DNA of 22,410 nt from contig CAZGDY010000013.1 in NCBI GenBank assembly GCA_964524965.1, positions 1 through 22,410 of the forward strand, given 5' to 3'. This DNA comes from Kmv34 sp964524965 (lineage in GTDB: Bacteria > Aerophobota > Aerophobia > Aerophobales > B3-G15). This document shows, in pieces, positions 15,427 through 22,410 of the stretch. The position numbers and the translations under genes were made by a program. The notes below the pieces were generated by a model that made no database searches, was not told where the DNA came from, and was given only the letters and a program-made list of their open reading frames with translations. Every line of letters begins with the position of its first letter. Position 1 is the stretch's first letter.

Positions 15427-16029
15427 ATGGTCATTTCACTTGATAAATTAAAAAAACTACGTGCTGAAACTCTGGCTGGAATTGTTAATTGTAAAAAAGC
15501 TCTGGAAGAAAGCAAAGGAGATTTGGAAAAGGCTAAGATAATTCTTCGGAAAAAGGGCATAAAGATTGCCCAGAAAAAGTTTAAAGAGGTTACTAACCAG
15601 GGATTAGTTACTTGTTATACTCATCACAACGGTCGGGTTGGAGTTTTGGTGGAAGCGCATTGTCAATCAGATTTTGTCGCTAGGAATGAAGAATTCCAGC
15701 AATTTGCTAAAAATATAGCAATGCACATAGCTGCCTGTAATCCTGGGTGGATTACTCAAGAAGAAATTTCTGAGAAAAAAATAGAAGAGGAAAGACAAAT
15801 CTTAGAGGAAGAGGCAAAAAGAGAAGGAAAACCATCTCATATTGTTGATAAGATAGTAGAGGGAAGAATGAAAAAATTCTATGGGCAAACTTGTCTTCTT
15901 AATCAATCCTACGTAAAAGATGAAGAGAAAACTGTTGATGATTATCTTCAACAAATGATAGTAAAATTAGGCGAGAATATAAAAATAAGCCGTTTTATAA
16001 GATTTGAATTAGGTGAAGAGCAAGGGTGA
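15427..16029 (+). CDS. tsf: Translation elongation factor Ts (short form)
   Basis: A 200-residue guanine-nucleotide exchange factor for EF-Tu. The N-terminal UBA-like domain is LRAETLAGIVNCKKALEES (11-29); the EF-Tu contact motif TDFVAR appears as SDFVAR (81-86, CQSDFVARNEEF). At 200 residues it resembles the short EF-Ts of Thermus rather than the 280-residue E. coli protein. ATG 15427 follows the rpsB stop by one base, with GAAGGAG inside the end of rpsB; an upstream in-frame ATG (15394) would overlap rpsB and lacks family similarity. Confidence 0.96.
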   Translation: MVISLDKLKKLRAETLAGIVNCKKALEESKGDLEKAKIILRKKGIKIAQKKFKEVTNQGLVTCYTHHNGRVGVLVEAHCQSDFVARNEEFQQFAKNIAMHIAACNPGWITQEEISEKKIEEERQILEEEAKREGKPSHIVDKIVEGRMKKFYGQTCLLNQSYVKDEEKTVDDYLQQMIVKLGENIKISRFIRFELGEEQG

Positions 16030-16034
16030 TTCTT

Positions 16035-16760
16035 ATGTCCTCAGCCCCCATCTTGAAATGGGAGAGAATAATGCTTAAAATGGGAGGGGAAGCTTTATCA
16101 AAAGAGAGAAGTTTTGGCATCTCTTTTCCCCGCCTGAGTTGGATTTCTGAAGAGATACGTAAAGTAAAGGAATTGGGAGTTTCTATAGGAATCATGGTGG
16201 GAGGAGGAAATATATGGAGAGGAAAGGAAGCTGCAAAAGAAGGAATAGACCGAGCTACGGGAGATTATATGGGGATGTTAGCCACTATAATTAATGCTCT
16301 TGCCTTGCAGGATGTTCTTGAAAAAAAAGGAATAGTGACCAGGGTTCAAACGTCAATTGAAATGCAGGAAATTGCCGAGCCTTATATTCGCAGGAGAGCC
16401 CTTAGACACTTAGAGAAAGGAAGGGTAGTTATTTTTGCTGGGGGGACAGGTAATCCCTACTTTACAACTGATACAGCGGCTGCTTTACGGGCACTGGAGG
16501 TTGATGCAAAGGTTATCTTAAAAGCTACCAAAGTCGAGGGGATATATTCCGCCGATCCTTTTAAGGACAAAAAGGCTAAAAAATTTGATCATATCGGATA
16601 TGGAGAGTTTCTTCACAAAAGGTTAGAGGTTATGGATTTTACAGCAGTGACTTTGTGTATGGATAATAAACTTCCTATTGTTGTTTTTGATCTGGACGAG
16701 CCAGATTCCATTAAGAGAATAGTTCTGGGTGAGAAGGTTGGTACTATAGTTGAGGACTAA
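16035..16760 (+). CDS. pyrH: UMP kinase
   Basis: A 241-residue bacterial hexameric uridylate kinase that phosphorylates UMP to UDP. Blocks seen: RIMLKMGGEAL (the usual LKLSGEAL, Ser replaced by Gly), GIMVGGGNIWRG for phosphate binding, DYMGMLATIINALALQD, GGTGNPYFTTDTAAALRA and MDFTAVTLCMDN. I take ATG 16035, with AAGGGTGA (16022-16029) as ribosome binding site; an alternative GTG at 16026 overlaps the tsf stop codon. Either way tsf and pyrH are translationally close. The order after tsf is the common bacterial one. Confidence 0.95.
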   Translation: MSSAPILKWERIMLKMGGEALSKERSFGISFPRLSWISEEIRKVKELGVSIGIMVGGGNIWRGKEAAKEGIDRATGDYMGMLATIINALALQDVLEKKGIVTRVQTSIEMQEIAEPYIRRRALRHLEKGRVVIFAGGTGNPYFTTDTAAALRALEVDAKVILKATKVEGIYSADPFKDKKAKKFDHIGYGEFLHKRLEVMDFTAVTLCMDNKLPIVVFDLDEPDSIKRIVLGEKVGTIVED

Positions 16761-16781
16761 AATATTCCTGGGGAGGATAAA

Positions 16782-17345
16782 ATGGTACTCATTAAAAAAA
16801 TATATCAACAGGTAAGGGGGAAAATGGAGCTGGGTAAAGAAGCTCTTAAGAAAAAATATGCTACTATGAGAGGGGGGAGAGCAACTCCTGAGATAGTAAG
16901 CGGAATTAAAGTAGAGTGCTATGGGTCTAAGATGGCTCTTCCTCAATTAGCTAATATCTCTATTCCAGAGCCCCGGTTAATTGTTATCGAACCTTGGGAT
17001 AAATCAATTTTGAATGATGTAAAAAAAGCTATACTTACTTCCGATTTAGGGGTAAATCCAAGTGATGACGGTAGTTTAATTCGCATTTCTCTTCCACCTC
17101 TTACCGAGGAGGGAAGAGAAGAATTAGCTAAATTAATAAAGCAATGGGCAGAAGAGGAAAAAGTAACTATCAGAAGTGTTCGTCGTGAGGCTCGAGAACA
17201 GATAGAAGGGATGGAACAAAATAAGGAAGTTTCTGAAGACGAAAAGAGAAGAGCTGAAAAAGAAGTTCAATCCTTAACCGATGAATATATAGAAATTATA
17301 AATAAGTTGAGAGATAAAAAAGTAGAGGAAATTAAAAAAGTTTAA
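16782..17345 (+). CDS. frr: Ribosome recycling factor
   Basis: A 187-residue factor that, with EF-G, splits post-termination ribosomes. It has RGGRATPEIVSGIKVECYG (the RTGRASP region), IEPWDKSILNDVKKAI, GLNPxxDG as GVNPSDDGSLIRISLPPLTEE, RREAR and a C-terminal helix ending DKKVEEIKKV. Length matches the usual 185 residues. GGGGAGG is 7-9 nt before ATG 16782 and the gene is 21 nt after pyrH. Its last seven codons and stop are also one arm and loop of a 13-bp hairpin. Confidence 0.96.
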   Translation: MVLIKKIYQQVRGKMELGKEALKKKYATMRGGRATPEIVSGIKVECYGSKMALPQLANISIPEPRLIVIEPWDKSILNDVKKAILTSDLGVNPSDDGSLIRISLPPLTEEGREELAKLIKQWAEEEKVTIRSVRREAREQIEGMEQNKEVSEDEKRRAEKEVQSLTDEYIEIINKLRDKKVEEIKKV

Positions 17346-17353
17346 TTTCCTCT
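17324..17353 (-). terminator. Perfect hairpin overlapping the frr stop codon; terminator for the leftward antiporter transcript
   Basis: AGAGGAAATTAAA (17324-17336) and its exact complement (17341-17353) form a 13-bp stem with loop AAAG. Read leftward the stem is followed by AC and TTTTTT (17320-17315), the layout of an intrinsic terminator about 60 nt past the antiporter stop. Read rightward, T-runs come only 15 nt or more after the stem (17370-17375), so termination of the frr transcript would be weaker. Confidence 0.65.
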
Positions 17354-17411
17354 TCCCGAGTACCTTCCCTTTTTTAAAAATCTGATATTTTTATTATTTT
17401 TAGAACATCTA

Positions 17412-18635
17412 CTATTTTTCTTTAGAGGTCTCTCCCGCTTTGAAAATAGCGTATTTTGTCAATGGTGGGGCAATCAACTCGTTTATAACAACTGAGGCTA
17501 ATACTGCACTTATCATTATATTTCCTATGCTGGAGAAAGCAGGGTGTTGCTTGGCTAAAATAGCCAGTCCCACAGTTACCCCGGCTTTTGGCAATAAACC
17601 AAAGCCTAAATATTTTTTAATTACCAAGGAACTACGGGCAATAGATGCCCCTATTCTTGTTCCTATAAGTTTACCACCACATCTACCCGCAATAATTAAT
17701 AAGCTCAATATACCGGCAACTTTCATGATTCCTAAATCGAAATGGGCACCGGCCAAGGTAAAAAACATAGCAAAAACTACATCACCAATGTCATCAATTA
17801 CTATAAACATATTTTCATCTTGCCTCATTTTGTTAATGATGATAAAACCCATAGTCATACTTGCTAAAATGCTGGAAATATTTAAGGTCTTTGCTATCCC
17901 AACGCATAGCAGAATCATACCTAAAACTACCGCTAATAGTTTTTGTTTTGTCTTAGCAAAACGACTGATGTAGGTTAGTCCGAATCCTAAGGCTGTTCCT
18001 AAGAGTATCGCCCCGCCAATATCAAACACTGGAAACATCAATATTTTGTATAAGGAAATACTGGCAAGGCCAGAAACCAATACTCCTGCAATGCTTAAGC
18101 CAATGGCAAAGGCGATTATGCAAAAAGCATCATCTAAGGCAATTATAGCCAGCAATGTTGTGGTTAAAGGGCCCCTTGCTTTATACTCTCTAATTATAGC
18201 TAAAGTTGCTGCAGGAGCAGTAGCGCAAGATATAGCACCAATCACTATAGCCGGAGCCAGGTAAGTTTGAAGGAAATTTGAATCAGGAATACCAAATTTT
18301 ATAATGATAGGTCCAAGAAAGGCTATTAGCAAAACGACAAATATCCAGGCGCCCATTAATTGAAAAGGGGTAATTATTAAAATGTCTTTGCTAAATTTTT
18401 TTAATCTTTTAAGGTCAAGACTTCCGCCTACTAAGTAGCCAATAATTCCTAAACTAATCTCAGTGATTATATTTAACTTGCCTGCTGTTAATTCCTTAGG
18501 TATGACATTTAATAAACTCAAACATATACCAATGATAATATAGCCGCTAATGGCGGGAAACTTAATTTTTTTAGCAATAAAACCGCCAAAAAGGCCCACT
18601 AATATAAGTAATCCCACAGCTAATATTGAGTTCAT
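17412..18635 (-). CDS. CPA2-type cation/proton antiporter
   Basis: A 407-residue membrane protein of the Na+/H+ exchanger family (PF00999), with about 12-13 hydrophobic segments. AISGYIIIGICLSLLNVIP (28-46) is the typical first-repeat motif, and LAIIALDDAFCIIAFAIG carries the acidic pair of the ion-binding helix. There is no C-terminal TrkA-N domain, unlike KefB/KefC. Ion (Na+ or K+) is undetermined. AGGAAAC lies 8 nt before the ATG. It follows the CBS-domain gene by 30 nt in the same direction, so the two are probably one operon and the CBS protein a regulator (inference). Confidence 0.9.
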   Translation of the reverse strand: MNSILAVGLLILVGLFGGFIAKKIKFPAISGYIIIGICLSLLNVIPKELTAGKLNIITEISLGIIGYLVGGSLDLKRLKKFSKDILIITPFQLMGAWIFVVLLIAFLGPIIIKFGIPDSNFLQTYLAPAIVIGAISCATAPAATLAIIREYKARGPLTTTLLAIIALDDAFCIIAFAIGLSIAGVLVSGLASISLYKILMFPVFDIGGAILLGTALGFGLTYISRFAKTKQKLLAVVLGMILLCVGIAKTLNISSILASMTMGFIIINKMRQDENMFIVIDDIGDVVFAMFFTLAGAHFDLGIMKVAGILSLLIIAGRCGGKLIGTRIGASIARSSLVIKKYLGFGLLPKAGVTVGLAILAKQHPAFSSIGNIMISAVLASVVINELIAPPLTKYAIFKAGETSKEK

Positions 18636-18665
18636 TATAAAGTTTCCTGTGCGTTTTTTCTCATT

Positions 18666-19157
18666 TTAAAGAATATTTTTCTCTTTGAAGATAGCTATAA
18701 TGATGTCTAATAGGCTGATAATTCCCTTTAGATATCCATTTTCATCTACAACGGGTAGTCTTTTTAAATGATGTAATTTTAGCAAAGAGCGGGTTTGTGC
18801 AATTGTGGCCTCCTCGTCTATAGTTATTGCATTAGTGTTCATTAAATCCTTAACTATGAAAAGTACTCCCATTTCAGCAGGAATATCTATCTCCAAAAGA
18901 TTTATCTCCTCAAGCTCATCCCAGAAGGGACTTCTTCTGAGAGTTTCCATAATGTAAGGGGGAGATGGTTCAAAAATCTTCAAAACATCTTCTAAGGAAA
19001 CAATTCCCACGAGTTTATTATTTTCTTTTATTACTGGTAGAGCGTGGAAGTTATACTTGTAAAATATCTGTACCAATTCTTTTAAAGTAGTGGATTCTTT
19101 AGCTGCTATTATTTGTTTTCTCATAGCATCTTTCACTAACATTTTTTTTTCACTCAA
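18666..19157 (-). CDS. CBS-domain pair protein, probable antiporter regulator
   Basis: A 163-residue cytoplasmic protein of two CBS domains: VKDAMRKQIIAAKESTTLKE with HALPVIKENNKLVGIVSLED, and VKDLMNTNAITIDEEATIAQ with RLPVVDENGYLKGIISLLD. Such pairs bind adenine nucleotides or c-di-AMP-like ligands and regulate transporters and enzymes. Between the domains is a 35-residue insertion (EPSPPYIMETLRRSPFWDEL). I choose the TTG at 19157: GGGAGGAG sits 6 nt upstream, whereas the ATG at 19223 overlaps the predicted -10 element (19223-19228) and so would not be transcribed. ATG 19142 is another possibility. Confidence 0.85.
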   Translation of the reverse strand: MSEKKMLVKDAMRKQIIAAKESTTLKELVQIFYKYNFHALPVIKENNKLVGIVSLEDVLKIFEPSPPYIMETLRRSPFWDELEEINLLEIDIPAEMGVLFIVKDLMNTNAITIDEEATIAQTRSLLKLHHLKRLPVVDENGYLKGIISLLDIIIAIFKEKNIL

Positions 19158-19222
19158 TATTTCTCCTCCCTTGTTCTTTTTATTTTTGCCTCTTTTCCGA
19201 TTTATTCTATAACTGAATAACA

Positions 19223-19250
19223 ATTCTATGTGTGCTTATTACTTTGTCAA
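19223..19250 (-). promoter_or_regulatory. Promoter of the CBS protein/antiporter pair
   Basis: Leftward TTGACA (19250-19245), a 16-nt spacer and TAGAAT (19228-19223), 11 of 12 consensus positions. Transcription would start near 19216, about 60 nt before the TTG start. Confidence 0.6.
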
Positions 19251-19333
19251 ATTCATCTGCAATTTTCTGGAAAATTTTTTTACCCTGTTACTTGCTAAAC
19301 ATGCTTTTTAAGAAAGATAAAAAATTTTATTAT

Positions 19334-19362
19334 TTGACTATCGAGAAAGTTTACCTTATAAT
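19334..19362 (+). promoter_or_regulatory. Strong promoter of the DUF169 leader and gene
   Basis: TTGACT (19334-19339), exactly 17 nt, then a perfect TATAAT (19357-19362). Predicted start near 19369, leaving an untranslated leader of about 300 nt. It is divergent from the promoter at 19223-19250. Confidence 0.7.
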
Positions 19363-19393
19363 AATTTTTTAAATGTGCTCTTAGTTTTTAGGG

Positions 19394-19628
19394 AAGACAC
19401 CTGGTAAACACTTCGGGTGTAGTATTTTGTAGTGCTCCTGGAAAAAATCGTGTCTTTATTTGTTAATCATAACAGGTAAATTTTCCTAAAGAAAGAGTTG
19501 TTTAAATATCCTTGGGGAAGAGAGACATTTTCTGAACGAAACTAGCCAATGAGTCGTAAAAAAAATGCAACCCTGGCGAAGGATTGTAAGATGTATCCAT
19601 AGCGAGATTGGTAATCTCGCTTATCCTT
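19394..19628 (+). promoter_or_regulatory. Structured 5' leader of the DUF169 gene (candidate cis-regulatory RNA)
   Basis: Complementary segments in order: AAGACAC (19394-19400) with GTGTCTT (19450-19456), enclosing a small hairpin ACAC/GTGT (19408-19411 / 19417-19420); GGAAAA (19440-19445) with TTTTCC (19481-19486), which crosses the first helix and so would be a pseudoknot or an alternative state; and AAGGAT (19579-19584) with ATCCTT (19623-19628), enclosing a perfect 9-bp stem AGCGAGATT/AATCTCGCT (19601-19609 / 19613-19621). T-rich sequence follows (19635-19645), then the ribosome binding site. I could not match this to a riboswitch class I know. Confidence 0.4.
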
Positions 19629-19677
19629 AAAAGATTTTTCTTTTTCCGACAATAAAAAATATAAGGAGGTACTTAAT

Positions 19678-20463
19678 ATGGGGTCAAACGAGTTAATCAA
19701 GAATGCAGAGGACATTGGAAGATTGTTGCGCTTAAGAACATCTCTCTTAGCAGTTAAGATGCTAAGAAGTGAGGCGGATATTCCACAAGGGGCAAAGAGG
19801 CCGATGAAAGATCTGGGGTACCATTTAGACCTTTGCCAGGCTTTTGCTATGTCGCGCTGGGGAGGGGAAACGATTGCTATGTTAAAGGAGGACATGTGGT
19901 GCTTTGAGCCAGTCATAGGATTTGGACTTGGAGAGCCTCCAGAAGAGTTTCTTGAAGGGCACAATCGGTTTCCCTTGTCGGCAATGACTTTAGAGGCTGG
20001 CAAAAAATGGGCTCAGTCATTTCCTCGCTTAAAGGTTGGGGAAGTTCTGGGGATAGTGTCTGCTCCACTTGAAAAAAGCAATTTTGAACCTGATGTAGTT
20101 ATTATTTATTGTGACCCGGCTCAATTAACACAAATACTGCTTGCTAAAAACTGTGTGGATGGAGAAGATGTTAATTGTACATTGTCTGGTCACGCTGCCT
20201 GTGTTTATACTATTGTTCCGATACTAAAACATAAACAATGTCTGATTGCCTCCCCCTGCAGAGGTGATAGGCGCGTTGCAATGGCTCAACACACCGAGAT
20301 AATATTTTCCGCTTCACCAGGAATGATAACAGATATTAGGAAAGCGCTCCTCTATCTTGAAGAGCGAGGAGAGGGATTTCCCTGGAAGATTGAATTAAAA
20401 CCAAACCCCGGATTACCAGAAAGTTATATTAAGATAGGGAGGATAATGGGAATACCATGTTGA
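19678..20463 (+). CDS. DUF169 family protein
   Basis: A 261-residue protein of the uncharacterised DUF169/COG2043 family. Features are DLCQAFAMSRWGGETIAM (51-68), FGLGEPPEEF (82-91), a central APLEKSNFEPDVVIIYCDPA (129-148) and IASPCRGDRRVAMAQ (190-204) with the family's P-C-x-GDRR pattern. It has nine cysteines (53, 75, 145, 159, 167, 175, 188, 194, 261), suggesting metal or iron-sulfur binding, though no classical cluster motif is evident. No signal peptide or membrane segment. A perfect AAGGAGGT (19663-19670) precedes ATG 19678. Monocistronic, with its own promoter and long leader. Function unknown. Confidence 0.85.
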   Translation: MGSNELIKNAEDIGRLLRLRTSLLAVKMLRSEADIPQGAKRPMKDLGYHLDLCQAFAMSRWGGETIAMLKEDMWCFEPVIGFGLGEPPEEFLEGHNRFPLSAMTLEAGKKWAQSFPRLKVGEVLGIVSAPLEKSNFEPDVVIIYCDPAQLTQILLAKNCVDGEDVNCTLSGHAACVYTIVPILKHKQCLIASPCRGDRRVAMAQHTEIIFSASPGMITDIRKALLYLEERGEGFPWKIELKPNPGLPESYIKIGRIMGIPC

Positions 20464-20497
20464 CAAGATAGTTGTGCCTTAGTTTAGGGGGAAAAAA

Positions 20498-20516
20498 TTT
20501 GAGAGATTTCCTCAAA
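20498..20516 (-). terminator. Candidate intrinsic terminator of the leftward MFS gene
   Basis: TTTGAG (20498-20503) pairs with CTCAAA (20511-20516) around a 7-nt loop; read leftward it is followed at once by TTTTTT (20497-20492). A second hairpin, AAGAGA/TCTCTT (20566-20571 / 20575-20580), overlaps the MFS stop codon and is followed by a T-run after 5 nt. Both stems are short, so strength is uncertain. Confidence 0.4.
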
Positions 20517-20563
20517 AAAACCGTAGAAGTTGTTTTTTAGTAGGGTTTTGATGGAAAAAATCG

Positions 20564-21901
20564 TTAAGAGAGAGTCTCTTTCATAAAAGGTACCGAAATT
20601 AAAGCTACTATAGCAATTAATAAAAATCCCCCAAAAGAGATACGGTAAGCTTGTATAGAATATACGTTGCCCAATTTACCGGTGCAATCTAAAATAAAAC
20701 CGGTCAGTGGTTGCAATAAAGCTCCTCCAGCAAAAGGGAATAAATTTATCATACCTATTGAGGTTCCTACGATTTGAGTGGGAAAAAGCTCTTTGGCTGC
20801 AGTAAATCCAATGACCACTATACCGCTGGCAAATGTTCCTAACAAAAAAAATAGGACGTAAAGAAAAGGGAGATTTAATCCGTCTATCAAAGAGATAAAT
20901 ACTATCCAAATACCTACTATTATAGAGGAGCTTATCAGTAAAATTGGTTTCCTGGCATTAAAAACTTTTTGTGAGAGATAGCTTAATATTGGACTCCCAA
21001 TGATCATTCCCACTGCGATCATCATTAGGATGTTTCCCGTTTGAGTTTTGCTAAGGTGGTATACTTGCGTCAGATATGGACCTGCCCACAGACCTCCGAA
21101 ACCGAAAAGAATACCTCCTGTACAAAAAAACCAAATAGCAAGAGGCCAGAATTTTTTCTCAAATACTACCATTTTTATCCCTTTAAAAAGAGGTATTTTT
21201 TCTTCTTGGTAAGAGACCGAAGTAGTATTTTGAGCTTCAATAATTTTAGGAAGTCCTAACTGAGCAGGATTATCTCTCACTATAAGGTAAATCAATAAAG
21301 CGAGAATCAAACTAACTAAACCAATAATGATAAAAGTAACTCTCCATCCCACCCATAAAGTTAAGAGTGCCAGAGGAGTAGCTGCCAAGAGCCAACCTAT
21401 CCCACCAATAGCCATTAAAATTCCGGTTATCATGGAAAATTTTTTTATTTCAAACCAGTTAGCCAGAATTTTAAGAGTAGGTACGAAAAGTACCGACACT
21501 CCCAGACCAACTATAATTCTTCCTATAATAGAAACAAAAAATGTAGGGGAAATTCCAAAAAGGATAGCTCCTCCGGCTGCAATTAAGGTGAAGATAGTTA
21601 CTGTCTTTCTTGGACCTAAAGAATCACTGAGCAATCCCGAAGGAAGCTGCATAATTGCGTAAGGATAAAAATAAGCTGATGCTAAAATACCCAGAGCTGC
21701 TCCTTTAATCTGAAAAGCTTTAGTTAGCTCGGGGACAACTAGAGCTGGAGATACCCTGTGAAAATATACTATAGCATATCCTATTGCCAGTACGGTAAAT
21801 ATTACCCATCTGTATTTTAACGCTATTTTCCGCTTATTATTTATTCCTGCGCCTATAAGCACTTTATACCTTATGCAGCGTTTATTTAAAGAATATAGCA
21901 T
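20564..21901 (-). CDS. Major facilitator superfamily transporter
   Basis: A membrane protein of up to 445 residues with 12 predicted helices and a charged central loop (about residues 220-245). The MFS loop 2-3 motif is LPSGLLSDSLGPRKT (86-100), and YFHRVSPALVVPEL (46-59) follows helix 1, as in anion/organic-acid cation symporters; the substrate is unknown. Start is uncertain: ATG 21901 has no ribosome binding site and lies next to the predicted -10 element, whereas GTG 21862 (codon 14) has AAGG upstream and would still include all helices. Convergent with the DUF169 gene. Confidence 0.88.
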   Translation of the reverse strand: MLYSLNKRCIRYKVLIGAGINNKRKIALKYRWVIFTVLAIGYAIVYFHRVSPALVVPELTKAFQIKGAALGILASAYFYPYAIMQLPSGLLSDSLGPRKTVTIFTLIAAGGAILFGISPTFFVSIIGRIIVGLGVSVLFVPTLKILANWFEIKKFSMITGILMAIGGIGWLLAATPLALLTLWVGWRVTFIIIGLVSLILALLIYLIVRDNPAQLGLPKIIEAQNTTSVSYQEEKIPLFKGIKMVVFEKKFWPLAIWFFCTGGILFGFGGLWAGPYLTQVYHLSKTQTGNILMMIAVGMIIGSPILSYLSQKVFNARKPILLISSSIIVGIWIVFISLIDGLNLPFLYVLFFLLGTFASGIVVIGFTAAKELFPTQIVGTSIGMINLFPFAGGALLQPLTGFILDCTGKLGNVYSIQAYRISFGGFLLIAIVALISVPFMKETLS

Positions 21902-21930
21902 AGAGTACTATTTTGCTTCTTGGAAGTCAA
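21902..21930 (-). promoter_or_regulatory. Candidate promoter of the MFS gene
   Basis: Leftward TTGACT (21930-21925), 17 nt, then TACTCT (21907-21902), a weak -10 with 3 of 6 matches. A start near 21895 would favour the GTG start of the MFS gene. Confidence 0.3.
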
Positions 21931-22078
21931 CACACGCTCTCTTGCGCTTTTTTGAAAAGTCCACAATTTTTTTGAGCAACAGATTACAAGGATTTTTTAG
22001 CTAACGGAGGCATTTAATTTTAGGTACGAGCGGGGTTTATGATTAGCTTAAATCTTTATTTAAGCGTAAAGAAAAATT

Positions 22079-22410
22079 TTATGGGAGGTAGTAATTTAGT
22101 CTTCCCAAAAAGCTTTTTTCAGAAAAACTTTTCCTTTTCTTCCAGTCTTTCACTGGAATTAAGTTTTCTTTGCGAATGGTTCTGAAAAATCTATTTACTA
22201 CTCTTTCCTTTGGTGTTTTCCAACGTTGCGGCTTACCTCTACTTGTATTTTGAAGACCTTACTTGGTAGATTTGTGCTCTCTCAAGATTTCATGATACAT
22301 GAAGTCCTGAACACTATCTAAACTTTGGAACTGGTAGATGTGCCTTAATCTCCGCTGCCTTATGGAAAACACACTCAGCGGGCAGCTAAGTTTACTGTAA
22401 TGATATTTTC
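22079..22410 (-). pseudogene. Transposase-like fragment at the right edge, interrupted by TAA
   Basis: Read leftward from the window edge, one frame gives RQRRLRHIYQFQSLDSVQDF, MYHEILREHKSTK, a TAA at 22259-22261, then in the same frame GLQNTSRGKPQRWKTPKERV and FFRTIRKENLIPVKDW, ending at TAA 22079. The basic, Trp- and Arg-rich composition and RGKPQRWKTP look like the C-terminal part of a transposase or integrase, but I cannot name the family. The frame is open to the right edge, so the 5' part lies outside. It could instead be an unrelated hypothetical gene. Confidence 0.45.

Noticed and set aside
14873..15560. Leftward open frames opposite rpsB and tsf
   Set aside because: Antisense shadows of conserved ribosomal genes, Ser/Phe-rich and without start signals.
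17440..18264. Long rightward open frames opposite the antiporter gene
   Set aside because: They are antisense to an intact, clearly recognisable membrane protein gene, have no ribosome binding sites and no recognisable protein features.
19369..19677. A known riboswitch class (cobalamin, TPP, SAM, T-box, yybP, fluoride) in the DUF169 leader
   Set aside because: None of the conserved core motifs of these classes that I can recall is present.
19542..20003. Leftward 153-codon frame opposite the DUF169 gene
   Set aside because: It is antisense to the N-terminal half of DUF169 and its leader; composition is that of a shadow frame.

Overview
The window is AT-rich bacterial chromosome (strong Shine-Dalgarno sites, sigma-70-type promoters with 16-17 nt spacers, all three stop codons in use). 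Gene content suggests an uncultured, probably anaerobic, amino-acid-using bacterium; a candidate phylum such as Aerophobota or Atribacterota would fit, but the sequence does not establish the lineage. I see no rRNA, tRNA or CRISPR array.

Left part (1-9800): an amino-acid uptake and catabolism neighbourhood. A class I aminotransferase (232-1419) is followed by a complete polar amino acid ABC transporter (periplasmic protein, two permeases, ATPase; 1899-5309), a creatininase-family amidohydrolase (5552-6388) and an L-threonine aldolase (8763-9788). Between them lie an IS1380-like transposase scrap (1534-1809), a wrecked short-chain dehydrogenase gene (6495-7250) and a decayed ISL3-like insertion sequence whose 21-bp terminal inverted repeats can still be seen (7474-8630).

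Middle (9900-12700): a second dehydrogenase relic, an internally deleted IS481-like transposase that is still open, then an orphan type IV/type II pseudopilin with its own promoter, and a class IV aminotransferase whose N-terminal signature resembles D-amino acid transaminase/aminodeoxychorismate lyase-like proteins of plants.

Core housekeeping block (12750-17350): a phasin-like coiled-coil protein, homoserine dehydrogenase (with an altered Gly-Gly-Ile-Pro region), then the conserved translation cluster rpsB-tsf-pyrH-frr, all rightward and tightly spaced from hom onward. A perfect 13-bp hairpin overlapping the frr stop codon separates this block from the convergent genes.

Right part (17400-22410): a leftward pair of CBS-domain protein and CPA2-type cation/proton antiporter; a rightward DUF169 gene behind a roughly 300-nt leader with several possible helices; a leftward MFS transporter; and a transposase-like fragment cut by the window edge.

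Most of the window is ordinary. The best candidates for something undescribed are the structured DUF169 leader, the aberrant homoserine dehydrogenase with its tiny upstream ORF, and the CBS/antiporter pair. Translational and transcriptional control by small hairpins recurs (before the threonine aldolase, before hom, between transporter genes, at the frr end).
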